From the NCBI GenBank assembly GCA_015183035.1, contig JACZZP010000015.1, positions 62,001 to 126,000 of the forward strand: 64,000 nucleotides of DNA. Reading direction: 5' to 3'. This document shows positions 34,146 to 45,285 of the stretch, piece by piece. The stretch is from Meloidogyne chitwoodi (lineage: Eukaryota; Nematoda; Chromadorea; Rhabditida; Meloidogynidae). The translations under genes were made by a program, and so were the position numbers. The notes under the pieces were generated by a model, which saw only the letters and a program-made list of their open reading frames with translations, did no database searches and was not told the DNA's origin. Numbering within the stretch: the stretch's first letter is position 1; every line of letters begins with the position of its first letter.

Positions 34146-37100
34146 TCAGTTTGTTGTTTTACTCAAGAAATCCTCACTCCATCTATAAATAAAAATTAAA
34201 TATAAATAATAAAAAAAAATAAATTTATTAAAAAAATTCACTTTTCAACATCATGATCCATGAGGTAATCTCGAAGTTTTTTTCCTCTCTTCGCTTGCTC
34301 TTCTTCTTTCAAATCAATTGAAGCTTTCAAAACTTTTGCAAATTGTTTAATAATTTTAATATTTTTAAAAATTTTAACATATCTAATAAGTTTAATAATT
34401 TTAATATTATTATCATCATTAGTATTTATAACATAATTACTTATAATATCCTCAATATTTATAACATCATTACTTATAATATCCTCAATATTTATAACAT
34501 CATTACTTATAATATCCTCAATAGTTATAACATTATTACTATCTATAATATTCTCAATATCTTTAACCTAAATTAAATAATTAAATTTATTTAAATTACA
34601 AATTTTTAAAATGTTTTGAATAGTTATAGTAATACCAAAAAATAGTTGTCTTTCAATCCATTTTCAGAAAGCTGATAATGAGTGCCTACACCTTTTGAAA
34701 GAATAATTGAAGCCTTTGGATTTGCGACCATCATTTCTTTAGCTACCTTAAAAAAATATTTATTTTTTTATAAAAAAAAAGAAGAAAAATTACTAAATTC
34801 ATTCCATCCTTTATAGGCGTTACAATACCAACATCCATAGCCAAATAGCGTAACTTTAATTCGTCACGAGTCAAAGGATTTGTACGGAGAGCTATTGCTT
34901 TATAACCTTCCTTAATTTGTTGTCCGTCTTTTCGTTGAAAGTTTTTCCCGAAATGCTTATTGATTTCATCAATTAAATTTTGACATTTAGTCTATTATTA
35001 AATTAAATTTTATTTTAAAAGTACAGTTGAAAAAAATTGAAGTGTTGCTATATAAGCAAGTAAATTATTATACTATAAAAGCCTTAGATTTTTCAAATAA
35101 AAACTTTGCATGCTAGTCCTTTATGAGCCTTGCTGAATACTTTCTTTTAGAGTTTTTATAGTAAAATTTTTACAAATAAACTTTAATTATATTTGACTTA
35201 AGCTTGATCTTAAGTCTTAAAAATAAACTTGGAAAAACTGAGTTAAGTTTAAACTTAAAACTTGATGTTTAATTAAAGCTAGAATCGCTAGTTTTATTAT
35301 AATAAATTCCCTACTTGGTAGGTTTTGTATGATTTGATAGATTGTCGATTTAATGGTGCTAATTGATAAAAAACATCTCTACCAACACGATCAGGGTTGT
35401 CTTTAAGATATTGCGCATATGCCAAAATTCTTTCTTCTATTCCTTTTGTATAATCAAATCGTTCAACGCTAAAGAAGAGTTTACCTTCAGCTAAGGAATT
35501 TTCGAGAACCTTAAAAATTGAAATTTAAACTGCTTAGAAATATCATGTTTTTTATAAAAATATAAAATTTACTCCTTTTTTAAATTTTTCTGCCTCTTTT
35601 TTATCTTTTTCATCGAATTCTTTAAATTCATCAATATTTATTGTAGCTGGATAAACACCCAAAAAACAACCATCTTTTGGAGTAATATTTCCAATATTTA
35701 TCTTAATTATATTTCCTTTTTTTTCAATATTGTAGTCGAAGTTCTAAAAAATGTTTTAATTTAATAAATTTAAAATAATTGAATTATTCAAAGATGGGGG
35801 ATTAAGTTAAAACATGCCAATTTTTACATTTTTTGATGAGACTCAACCTGAATTTGATAATCTAATTTGGAAAATCTTGCTTTAATAGGAATATTTTTTT
35901 TCAAAAATATAAAAACAACCTTAAAACTTTTCATAAAAAGATTAATAAAATTTTGACGATCTTTATTAGTTTGAAATCCAACTTTATTAAAGCTTAAAAT
36001 TCCTTTTAATATTTCCTCTGTAAACTCGTTAAAATTATCAACAAATTTTGTTCCAAACAATTCAAAAGGTGTGTGTAAAAAAAATCCTAACTTCATTGGT
36101 TTTGTATTTTCCTCTTTTTCTCTTAAATATTTTCCAACAAGTAATAATTGATAATCTTGTATCCAAATAAAATCATTTTTTTTACTTTCAATGCTCATGA
36201 TTTTATCGGCAAATAATTCATTGACTTTTTTATATTCTAAAATTTAGGAAAATAAATATTTTTCAAAAATAATAAAACAAACCATTCAAATAATCATTTT
36301 TCTCATTGTTTGAATATTCACTTATATTTTTTGGAATATTATGTAATGCTGGCCATAAAATGCTATTACTTATTTCTTTATAATAAAAACTATATGTTGT
36401 ACTATCAATTAAAACCTAAATATTTATTAAACTTTATTTGTGTTTTCCGGAAAGTTTTATTTTATATATTTGTTTTGTTTACAAAAAATTAAGTATAAAT
36501 AATTTTTATGAATTATTTGTGTTTTCCGGAATTAATTAAAACTTGAAACATATGTATTAAACATTTATATATTATTTTATTAAAACTTGCCGGTGATAAT
36601 TCAAATGCATCATCCATGTACTTTTTAAGTTTTTTAAGTTTTGGGTCATTGTCTTTTGTATAACGTTGTTCGTCACTTACTAAAAAATATTAATTATTTT
36701 TTTATTAAATTTAAAAACTAACGTGTTACATGGAAGACCCAAATATTTTTATTTTTCGAGTTACTCTTTTTCATCATTGGCATAACTGCAGAAACGAGTC
36801 CTCCAGAAGCCTAGTTATAATTAATAAATTTTTTAATAAAAAAATTTTTATTTTTAATAAAAAAATTTTTATTTTTAATAACTATTTTGTATATTTTATT
36901 TAATTTTTTTTATTTATTATTATTTTAAAATGCCTGTGAAATTTCCCAGTTTGATTCTTTTTTTTCCAATTTAGTTTCATCATATTTTTCAATTGTTTTT
37001 AATCTTCTTTCTTCAAAATCTTCTTTATTGTGTGCATTAAACGCTCCTTTTTCTTCTTGTAAATGAATTGGTGGAGCATTTGATGCCAAAATTATTCTTT

Positions 37101-37505
37101 CATATTTTTCCTCGTCTTCTTGTTTACTTTTTTCATTAAATGAATGATCTTTTTTATCACCAACTTTTCGTTCACCAGCTTGTTTTTTAAAATCCAATTC
37201 ACGTCGTGCTACTCTTGGAAGGCTATCTAAGGTTGAAATTGTCAGTTATTATGATTATTAAATTTATATAAAATTTTTCATAGTAGAGTAAAAATCAAAT
37301 TTAATTAAATAAATACATCTAATATACTCCATTCCTTGGTATTTATTTAATAATTTGATTAAAACTTGCTTTCATGTTGCATCTGTTCAAGGTTATGGTT
37401 TGGGTTTAGTAGATGTAATCCATGGTTTTTCATTCCTTCAATTTCAATTCCAACAAAAAAGAGAAGGATCAGTTGAAGAAAAATAAAATTAATTTTTAAA
37501 GACAT
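34146..37505 (-). CDS. tps: Trehalose-6-phosphate synthase (GT20)
   Basis: Makes trehalose-6-phosphate from UDP-glucose and glucose-6-phosphate. Motifs in order: SNAPPIHLQEEKG, SGGLVSAVMPMM, LWPALHN, IWIQDYQLLLVGKYL, KLGFFLHTPFE, GILSFNKVGFQT, SVERFDYTKGIEER, LTRDELKLRYLAMDVGIVTP, KDGMNVAKEMMVA, and the end YLMDHDVEKWSEDFL. The Asp of DY, His of LHTPF and Arg/Lys of ERFDYTKG are kept, so activity is likely. No phosphatase domain follows. Two oddities: exon 34242-34567 includes an in-frame 33-base minisatellite, and the only in-phase upstream exon (37370-37505) encodes a signal-peptide-like MSLKINFIFLQLILLFFVGI, joined by a GC-AG intron (37227-37369). The N-terminal exon is therefore less certain than the enzyme core. 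Confidence 0.88.
34425..34567 (-). repeat. In-frame 33-bp coding minisatellite in TPS
   Basis: Three to four units translating as SN(D/N)VI(N/T)IEDII followed by an Asn/Ile-rich stretch, inserted between KDNYFLV and QFAKVLKASIDL. The exon has no stop and keeps phase with both neighbours. It adds roughly 60 residues to a linker in the glycosyltransferase domain. Confidence 0.75.
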
Positions 37506-39421
37506 TTTTTGCCTAAATATTTAAAAAAAATTTAATTTTTAAATTAATAAAATTAGTAAAAAACTAATCTGATTGACCCCAAATTCTTTATTTATGTATA
37601 TAAGCATTTTTTATTCATAATTATTTAAATAATTTTCACATGAATAAAAAATGTTGGTCTTTAATATTTTATAATGCCTATTGCCCTAATTGTTTGTTAA
37701 AAAATATTTTTTTGATAATTTTGAAATTATTTTTAAAGTATTAAAATTTATAAAAAATAAATAAATATATTTTAAAATAAATTTATTAAAATAATAAAAC
37801 TTGAGAAAATTTAATTTTTAAAAGTCAAGCAAGTGACATTACCTCTATTCTGAACGTCTTTTATAAAATAAAAAAATGGGAGGTTAGGGGTGGATTTTTG
37901 AACGATTAAAGAATACGTGGGTGGAGGGGGAAGAAGAATTTTCGAGGGGAACAAAAAAATTTTTTGTTGTGCGCAAATTTTTTTTTAAAATAAAAACGTA
38001 AATATTAATTTAAAAAATTAAAATTAATTTTAAAAAAGTTTAAACAAAAATTCGAATCCGTATAAGTTTTTTCTTCTCCCAGGAAAAGGGTGGGGTTTGG
38101 AAATAGTGATTTTCTTGGATTTTTCAAAATTTTTAGGAAAAAAACGCTCGGATGTGACCCGTCAATTTAAATTAAATATTTCTTTTTATACAAAAAAAAG
38201 TTAAAATTTAAAAATTTTTTAGGTCAAACATCCTAGGTAAATTTAAAAAAATAATAAAAAGATGAAAACACTAAATAGGTATTTTAATATTTTAGTTAAA
38301 ATTTGCGCACACCCTTTTAAAAATTTTAAATTTTTAAAATTAGAGAATCAGAGGCGAATTGCGCTTGCCTTTCACGTGAATTTAAGAAAAATTTCCTTTC
38401 TCTAAATCTCTCATTTTGGCAATTTGCGTCAATCAAATTAATTTCCGTTTGCCTTTAATGCCCTATCCCATGCCGTTCCATTGTCTTTTAAAAATTAAAG
38501 AAAAAAATAAAATCGATTGAGAATTTTTTTTAGATTTTTATTTAAAAATTAAATTAAAAAATTTAAAAAAAGTTCTAAAAAAGGCCATTTCAACATATAA
38601 TAATAATAATAGTTTTTTAAAATTTCCAAAGTTTAGTAATAAAATATTTCTAAACAATTAATCATAAATAATTTAAAAAAATTCATTTATTAATTTTTTT
38701 TTTAAAGTGTTATTCGAACTCTGATCATGCCCTTTTATTAATAAATATGCGTGGGATAAATCTTTTTACAATTTATTTTTATTTTAAAAATCACGTGAAT
38801 TTAAAAGGAAGGGCATTTCTAATAAATATTCACGTGAAACTCACGCTTTTAATATGAAAAATATTTTTTTGGAATAGTATTTTTTTATAAATAAATAATT
38901 GATAAAAATGCCAAAATATTATAAAAAAATTAAAAATCTAATATTATTTAAAATAAATATTTATTAAAATATTTTTTAATAAAAGAAGAGATATTTAATA
39001 AAAATAAATGCTAAACAAACATAAACAGTGATTAATTAGTTAAAAAGTATGTTTGTACATGTTTGTATGGGAACAAACAAACCCATTACCAAATATGCGC
39101 ATGACGGAATAATATTAGGTCACTCGAAAGTCGGCCACTTTGTTGATGTTTTTATAACAATAGCCAACAACTTTACTTATATTTTAAATACCTGTTTTAT
39201 TTACAAACTTTCCGGAAGCTTTATTATTGTTATACTTTTCCGGAAAATATATACAAATAGAATAAATATCAAAAAATAAAAGATTTACTTAAAAATTAAC
39301 GAAAAAATGTTTTTATCTACATATTAAAAACATTAAAAAATAAAATTATTTTTTAATTTATCTCGATGTTTTGTTCTTTTTAATTAAAGAGGTAATATTT
39401 GACTGTTTGAAGTTTATTCAT
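37506..39421. other. Intergenic, upstream of TPS
   Basis: Contains three TCACGTGA palindromes (38372, 38791, 38830) and a loose inverted repeat ATGCCCTTTTA / TAAAAGGAAGGGCAT around 38727-38818. Two TTCCGGAA motifs near 39206 and 39235. An open frame at 39049-39279 has no family marks. Confidence 0.55.
38371..38838. promoter_or_regulatory. Cluster of three TCACGTGA (CLEAR/E-box) sites
   Basis: TTCACGTGAA at 38371-38380, TCACGTGA at 38791-38798, TTCACGTGAA at 38829-38838. The 8-base palindrome matches the TFEB/HLH-30 and MXL bHLH site. Located 0.9-1.3 kb upstream of TPS. The first two share AATTTAA after the motif, so a repeat origin is possible. Confidence 0.45.
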
Positions 39422-40299
39422 CAATTTTTTATTCTTGAAAGAAGTGAGCCAAGTGAGAATTTTCGTTCTGAAGATCTTTAATATTTATTTAAAAAATAAA
39501 ATAATTTTTAAAAATTTTACTTTGATTTTCCTTTTGATTTTTCTCAGAATTTTTTGATTTTTGATCATTTTTTTCATTTATTTGACTACTTTGTTTTTGA
39601 CTTTCACAAAACTTTCTTGTTGTAATAGAATCACCAATTAATTTACCCCAAAGTTGTTCTGGTGGTTTATTTTCTGCTTCTAATTTACCTCCAATCATTC
39701 TTCGACCATCTTTAAAGTAAAAAAAAAATATTTTTAATTGAAATAAAAATAATTTTTATTTAATAAAATATACATCAGTATTTTTAACTTGTGGGGCTTT
39801 AGTCTCTATTTATGTATTTGGCCCAAATTTTTTAATTTTTAATTTACCTGGAGTATAACTAATTTTTGGCCGTCGTTTTACTTCACTAAAAACCTCTAAA
39901 CCTCGTTGTTTATTTTTTATTTTTTCTTCATCTAAAGAAATACTGTCAGATTCATGTCTACTTGATTTTGGAGAATTTGCAGTTGATCTTGAAGAATTTA
40001 ATTGTCTAATAGCTGAAGGCGATGCTGAGTAGAACTCAAAGTTCTCCAAAAAAATTATAGGAAAAATATTATTAATTTTTATAATTTTTAAATGATATTT
40101 TTGACATTTTGACCTTTTTAAAATTTTGACATTTTAAAATTTTGACATTTTGTCGTTTTGACATTTTGTCATTTTGACTTTTTTTCTTGAATAGGTTAAA
40201 TATTAATAAATTTTTTATTAAATTTTAAAAATTGTGTAAAATTAATAAATAATAAAAATTAAAACTTACTTCAGTAGGACAATTCATCATTCCAAGCAT
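39422..40299 (-). CDS. Unknown Ser/Lys-rich protein, about 158 aa
   Basis: Four exons in consistent phase. MLGMMNCPTE ends in a strong GTAAGT donor; then FEFYSASPSAIRQLNSSRST, a Ser-rich stretch with RHESDSISLDEE, VKRRPKISYTPG, and GRRMIGGKLEAENKPPEQLW followed by KLIGDSITTRKFCESQ. The next part is Gln/Asn/Lys-rich, ending RSSERKFSLGSLLSRIKN. No signal peptide or membrane segment; many likely Ser/Thr phosphosites. The central RRPKISYTPG to TTRKF block looks most conserved in style. I do not recognise the family. Confidence 0.6.
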
Positions 40300-43257
40300 T
40301 TTTATTTAATTTTATATTTTAATTAGTTTAATAAAAATAATAGTTTTAGTCTTTAAAAATTAAAAAAAAAGTTTATTATTAATGAAAATAAACTTATCAG
40401 ACAAAAATATATTTATATATAAATAAATTTTAAAACTTTTTTAGTAACACGCCTACTATGAATTTGTGACGTTTTAATTTAATTAAATCAAAGTTGATGA
40501 ACTTTATTTATTTTTTTTATTATTGTGGGGGAGAGTCTCAGTGATTAAAAAAAATATCAAAGAAAATTAAAAGAATTTGGCGAATTTTTTGTGACGTTTA
40601 TTTTTTATAATATTTCGAAATTATGCAATAATTTTTAATTTTTATGTTAAAAAATTAAATTTTAATTAAACAAATAATGGGTCAGATTAAAAAAAATTAT
40701 TCCTAAATTAAAAAATAATTTTGGATCATTTTAATAAGATTATTCTACAATTTATTTAAATAATTTCAATAATTATTAAAATAAATATTTGGAGTGGAAT
40801 CTCCGATAATTTTGAAGGAATTTTCCTTTGAATATAGGAAATGTCCTAAAACTCTCCGGAATAGTCCGATATCCTACTCTCCAGACATTTCGTCCCCAAT
40901 AGGTGAGGTATACTACTAAAAGCAATATTTAAATTAATATTTAATAAACTGACTTGTCTAGACTTGGAAAAATATAAATTAATTAATTAAATATGTTATA
41001 TGTATAATATAATCAAATGACTAAAAAAAAATGAACATCTTCAATAAAATAAAATATAATTTATATTAAAATTAGTCATAAAACATTATTTTAAAGTTTT
41101 ATAAAAAAGTTGGTTATTTTACACAAAAAAAGTTGTAGTTGGTTTATTTAGTGAATACAACAACCCTCTTCTCTTCTCTTATAAATAAATAAATATTTTC
41201 TCCAAATAAAAAATTTAATTAAAAAAATTTTTTTTGTCTTTAAATCAATCATTTATATTCTCTCTTTTTTACAATTAATTAGATCAATTTCTTTTTTTTA
41301 ATTAATAAAACAAATAAATTTACCCAATTTAATTAAAAATAAATTATTTAATATTGTGCAATGGTGTAATATTTATTTAAATTAAATTGAGGGTACTTCA
41401 ATTATTTTTAAAAATTAAATTGAGGGTACTTCAATTATTTTTAAAAATTAAATTGAGGGTACTTCAATTATTATAAAATATAAAAAAGTAAAATTAATTG
41501 TATTAAAATTTAATACGATTTTTAAATAATTTTATTTTTAATTTTTAGCAGCTAAACTAAGATTTAAGGCTAATGGTACAGTTGAGTCTCAAACTTATTC
41601 TTAAACTCTTCGATTTCACAAAAATATTTTAATAATATCTATTTGAATTTAATTGATTTAATTTATTGTTTTTAATTTATTTTTTCTATTTTTAAATATT
41701 TATTTTGATTAAATTTTTTTTTAATTGACGAATAAAAAAGGATGTTATTAAACAAATAAAAATATTTATATAAATTATTTTATTAATTTTTGTAAATAAA
41801 TTATTAAAAATATTTTTATTTAAAAAAAAACATTATTTTTGCAAATTTTAAACATTTGGCGAATTCTTTTTTTAATAATTTTTAAAAAATTCAATTTGTT
41901 ATTTAATAAAAAATAAATAATTTTAATAACAAAATAAAATGTTCATTGATCACTTTTAAATTTAAAAAAAGAAAAACAGCTGTTCAACACAGCAAAACAA
42001 TTAAATATTTTATAAAAAGATGTTGCCTTTTATATAATTAATTTTTTTATTTAAATGTGGTTTTTATAAAAAAAAAATTTAAATAAATTGGTCAAAATTA
42101 TTTTTTTGGCGGTAAAAATAAGAATAATTTAAAAAATTAATTTATTTTTTTTAAATTAGTAATATTCATACAAAAAATGCCTTCTCTATCTCTCGGAATA
42201 TACCTACATAAATTAGAAAAATAAAAAAAATGTCTCAAAAAATTAAATACAAATACATATATTTAATATTTGAAGCTAATGTCGCGCACTTTGTTTGTCT
42301 AAACTTGTATATTTTTTAATTAAATTTTCTACATATTTTTTGGTTTTATTTATGTTAGATACATTAAAAATATTAAAAAAATATTTTTTGAGGTATTGGA
42401 ATTTTTTAATTAATTTTTTTCTTTTCGTAAGAGACTAGACATTTGTGACGACATTAAAGTATTTGAACTTAATGAATAATAAATTTAAAAATTCTTAATT
42501 TTTGAAAGGAGATAGTCAAAAATATGGGAATTAATTCTCAAAAAATTTAAACACTTTTTATTACACAATTTAGACACTTTTTGAGTATGTGCCATAACGC
42601 CCTCGCGCCCAAATAACTAAAAAATTAATAAAAAATTTAAAAATTTTTTTAATTAAAAATGAATCAACATGAACGATTTTCTTTATAAAAATATATATTA
42701 AAAATACCACCCAAAATTTATTCTTTTTTTTATTCAAAAAAGAATAAATGTATGTATAAAACAATTAAAGCTGTGCAGGTTTAAAACAACAACATAAAAG
42801 ATAGGTTGTAATATTACAAAGTTGTGCGCAATTGTATTTTTTAATATTTATATCCTATAAATATTAAAGGTATTAATATTTTTATTTAATACTTTTAAGG
42901 AAAGTAATTAGAAAAATTTATTATAAATAAATTTTCAATCAATCAGAGACTCAAATGGTCCATTTTTCGTTTACTTAATATTATTTGCGCACAACTAAAA
43001 TTAATTTTCTTGTAATTGTCCCGCGTTGTCATTCAAAAACAAATTTACGAGCAACAACAACAAAAATATAAAAAAATATTTATTTTGCTACCACACCCCT
43101 TAATTTTCTAATATCAAGTTTAAGTACTTTGCGCAAGTTTCTTTTCTTCAAGCTACTTGTTTGTTTTATGCTCATTTTTATGATTACTGTAGAAAATTAA
43201 TTATTTAATTAAATTAAATAATTTTTTTTAGATATTTTTATTAAATTATTTATTTTT
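40300..43257. other. Intergenic between divergent genes
   Basis: Shared upstream region of the unknown Ser-rich gene (-) and the Wnt gene (+). AT-rich; contains three tandem copies of a 34-base unit at about 41372-41472. No supported gene; ORF-like stretches lack codon structure or motifs. Confidence 0.55.
41372..41472. repeat. Tandem repeat with TTGAGGGTACTTCAA core
   Basis: Three near-identical units AAATTGAGGGTACTTCAATT plus ATTTTTAAAA spacer. Each core has short inverted arms AATTGA / TTCAATT. Confidence 0.8.
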
Positions 43258-45091
43258 ATGAAAAAAATAAATAAAAATATTCCTTTATTTTTTAAATTTA
43301 TTTTTATGTTTTTTGTTAAATATACTTTTCAATTTTCTCCATTTAAAGAATTTACACAATTTCAAGAACAACGTCCATTAAATATAGAAACATTTTTAAA
43401 TAATAATTATAAACCTGAAAAATTATTTAAAGTATTTTTTGATTAATTAGAATATACTTTTATATTTAAATAAATTAAAAATAAATTAAAAAATATATAT
43501 CTATATATTTAGGGTTGTCCAAGAGAATTGACTCAAATTAATACTTTTCGGCAATTTCCTCTTTTATGTAAAAAACAGCCGGCATTGGCTATTATAGCTT
43601 ATGAAGTAGTAATTTTAAATTAATATTTTAAATTAATATTTTTTTAAATTAATTTTAAGGGTATTTTGGATGCAATGGACGAGTGCAGGCAACAAATGAA
43701 ATTTGAACGGTGGGATTGTTCTCATTCTGGAACTGTGTTACATGAGCCTATTATAACTAAACATTGTAATTAATTAAAAATATAGAGTTGATTCAAAGTA
43801 GTGGTTTTAACGTACCATCTCTAATAAAAGCATGTCACTCTCAGATGCTTCTATTAGAGAGTCCCTTTTATTAGAGAGATAATGAAAATAATAATTTAAT
43901 TCAGTAAAATAATTCAATCTCAGACTTTTTAAATTCAACTTTTTTGAGGATATACAGAAAAAGTTAAAAATTATTATTAGCACTTCCTGAATCCGCCTAT
44001 TTGTGGGCTATTTCTGCTGCTGGTATTGCCTGGGGAATTGCCACTGCATGCGCTCAAGGATGGTTAGAAGAATGCAAGTGTGTGAATACTTTAAATGAAT
44101 TAAAAAGGAAATCAACACAGATATCAGAATGGAATTGGGGAGGGTATGTTTTTAATATACTTCGATACATAAGGCTAAATTAGACATTTGGTCACATAAA
44201 ATAAATTGTTTCTTTAGATGTTCTTATGGAGTTCATTACGGGGTTATTACAGCAAGAAAATTGCTAACACGTACAGTAAACGTTAATAATGGAAAAACAA
44301 ATAGCAAACTTCAGTTATTAAGAAAGTTGGAAAAACACAACTTGAAAGTTGGAAGAATGGTAAAAATAAACTTTTAAGTTTGTAAACTTGAAATTTATTT
44401 ATAGGCTGTTAGAAGAACTTTAACATCTTCGTGTACCTGTCATGGAGTTAGTGGAAGTTGTCAACAAGTAAATTTTTTAAAAATTTACTAATATCTTTTT
44501 TTTAGAAAACTTGTTGGAAAAAGACTGCAGATTTAAAATATATTGCAAAGCATTTAACTCATAAATATAGAAATGCTAAAATGGCAAAATTTTTGCCTAA
44601 TGGTCAACTTAATGCTCATAATTCAGAATTGGTAAATTATATTAATTTAAATGATTAATAAATATTTTTATTTATTTTCAAGAAATTATATCTTTTAATT
44701 TTGGACATTTTGTCCAATCAAAATTTTGGACACTAATAGCATTTTGTCATATTTAAACCATTACAATCTCAACCATAAATAACTAACCTTTAAGGTATAT
44801 TCAGAAAACGGATTAAATATTTGCTCCCAATTTCATTATGATAGTCAAAGAAAACGATCATTACCACGTATTTGCAGTTGGAGGAATGCTACATATACTG
44901 AGGGTGATTGCACTAATTTGTGCTGTGGGAAGGGCTATACGGTAAATCAAAAGAAAAATTATTTTATAAAGATTTTTAAGGTATCACATCAAGTAGTTCC
45001 TTATAAATGTAATTGTAAATTTATTTGGTGCTGTCGAGTAGAATGTAAGGAATGCCTAGAACATCGATGGGTTTCCACTTGCAATGTTTAA
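43258..45091 (+). CDS. Wnt secreted glycoprotein
   Basis: Lipid-modified secreted signalling ligand. Nine exons (43258-43431, 43513-43605, 43660-43765, 43981-44143, 44218-44359, 44405-44467, 44506-44631, 44795-44941, 44981-45091) total 374 residues, normal for Wnt. Signal peptide in exon 1. ECRQQMKFERWDCS matches the conserved ECQ.QF..RRWNC; WGGCSYGVHYG matches WGGC....YG; CTCHGVSGSCQQKTCW contains the palmitoleoylated Ser of CHGVSGSC; the C-terminal CNCKFIWCCRVECKEC has the Wnt Cys pattern. The region before LCCGKGY (CSWRNATYTEGDC) is short and diverged. Which of the nematode Wnts (cwn, egl-20, lin-44, mom-2 types) it is cannot be settled here. Confidence 0.95.
43818..43861. repeat. Hairpin in Wnt intron 3
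   Basis: TCTCTAATAAAAGCAT pairs with ATGCTTCTATTAGAGA across an 11-base loop, with one mismatch. A further TTTTATTAGAGAG follows. Related CTCTATTAGAG strings occur near 20070 and 24490. Confidence 0.6.
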
Positions 45092-45285
45092 AATAAAATT
45101 TAAATATTTTACTTTTTTTTTTTAATAAATTTATATTTTGTAAAGAAAAGTTTAAAGCAAATAAAAAATAAATTTAAAATTGAGAGAAGCAAATAAACTG
45201 AGAGTTATGGCTGTTTGGACCATTTGAGTCTTTTATATTATTTTGCAACTATTTACAATTTCAAACAAGCCATAAAACCTAAGTT

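Noticed and set aside
34343..34576. Asn/Ile-repeat ORF on the plus strand
   Set aside because: Antisense shadow of the TPS coding minisatellite.
38040..38060. TTCGAATCC resembling a tRNA box B
   Set aside because: No box A, no acceptor stem or T-arm pairing around it.
39049..39279. 76-residue plus-strand ORF (MFVHVCMGTNKPITKYAHDG)
   Set aside because: No family marks, no splice partners, TTCCGGAA repeats inside; probably chance.
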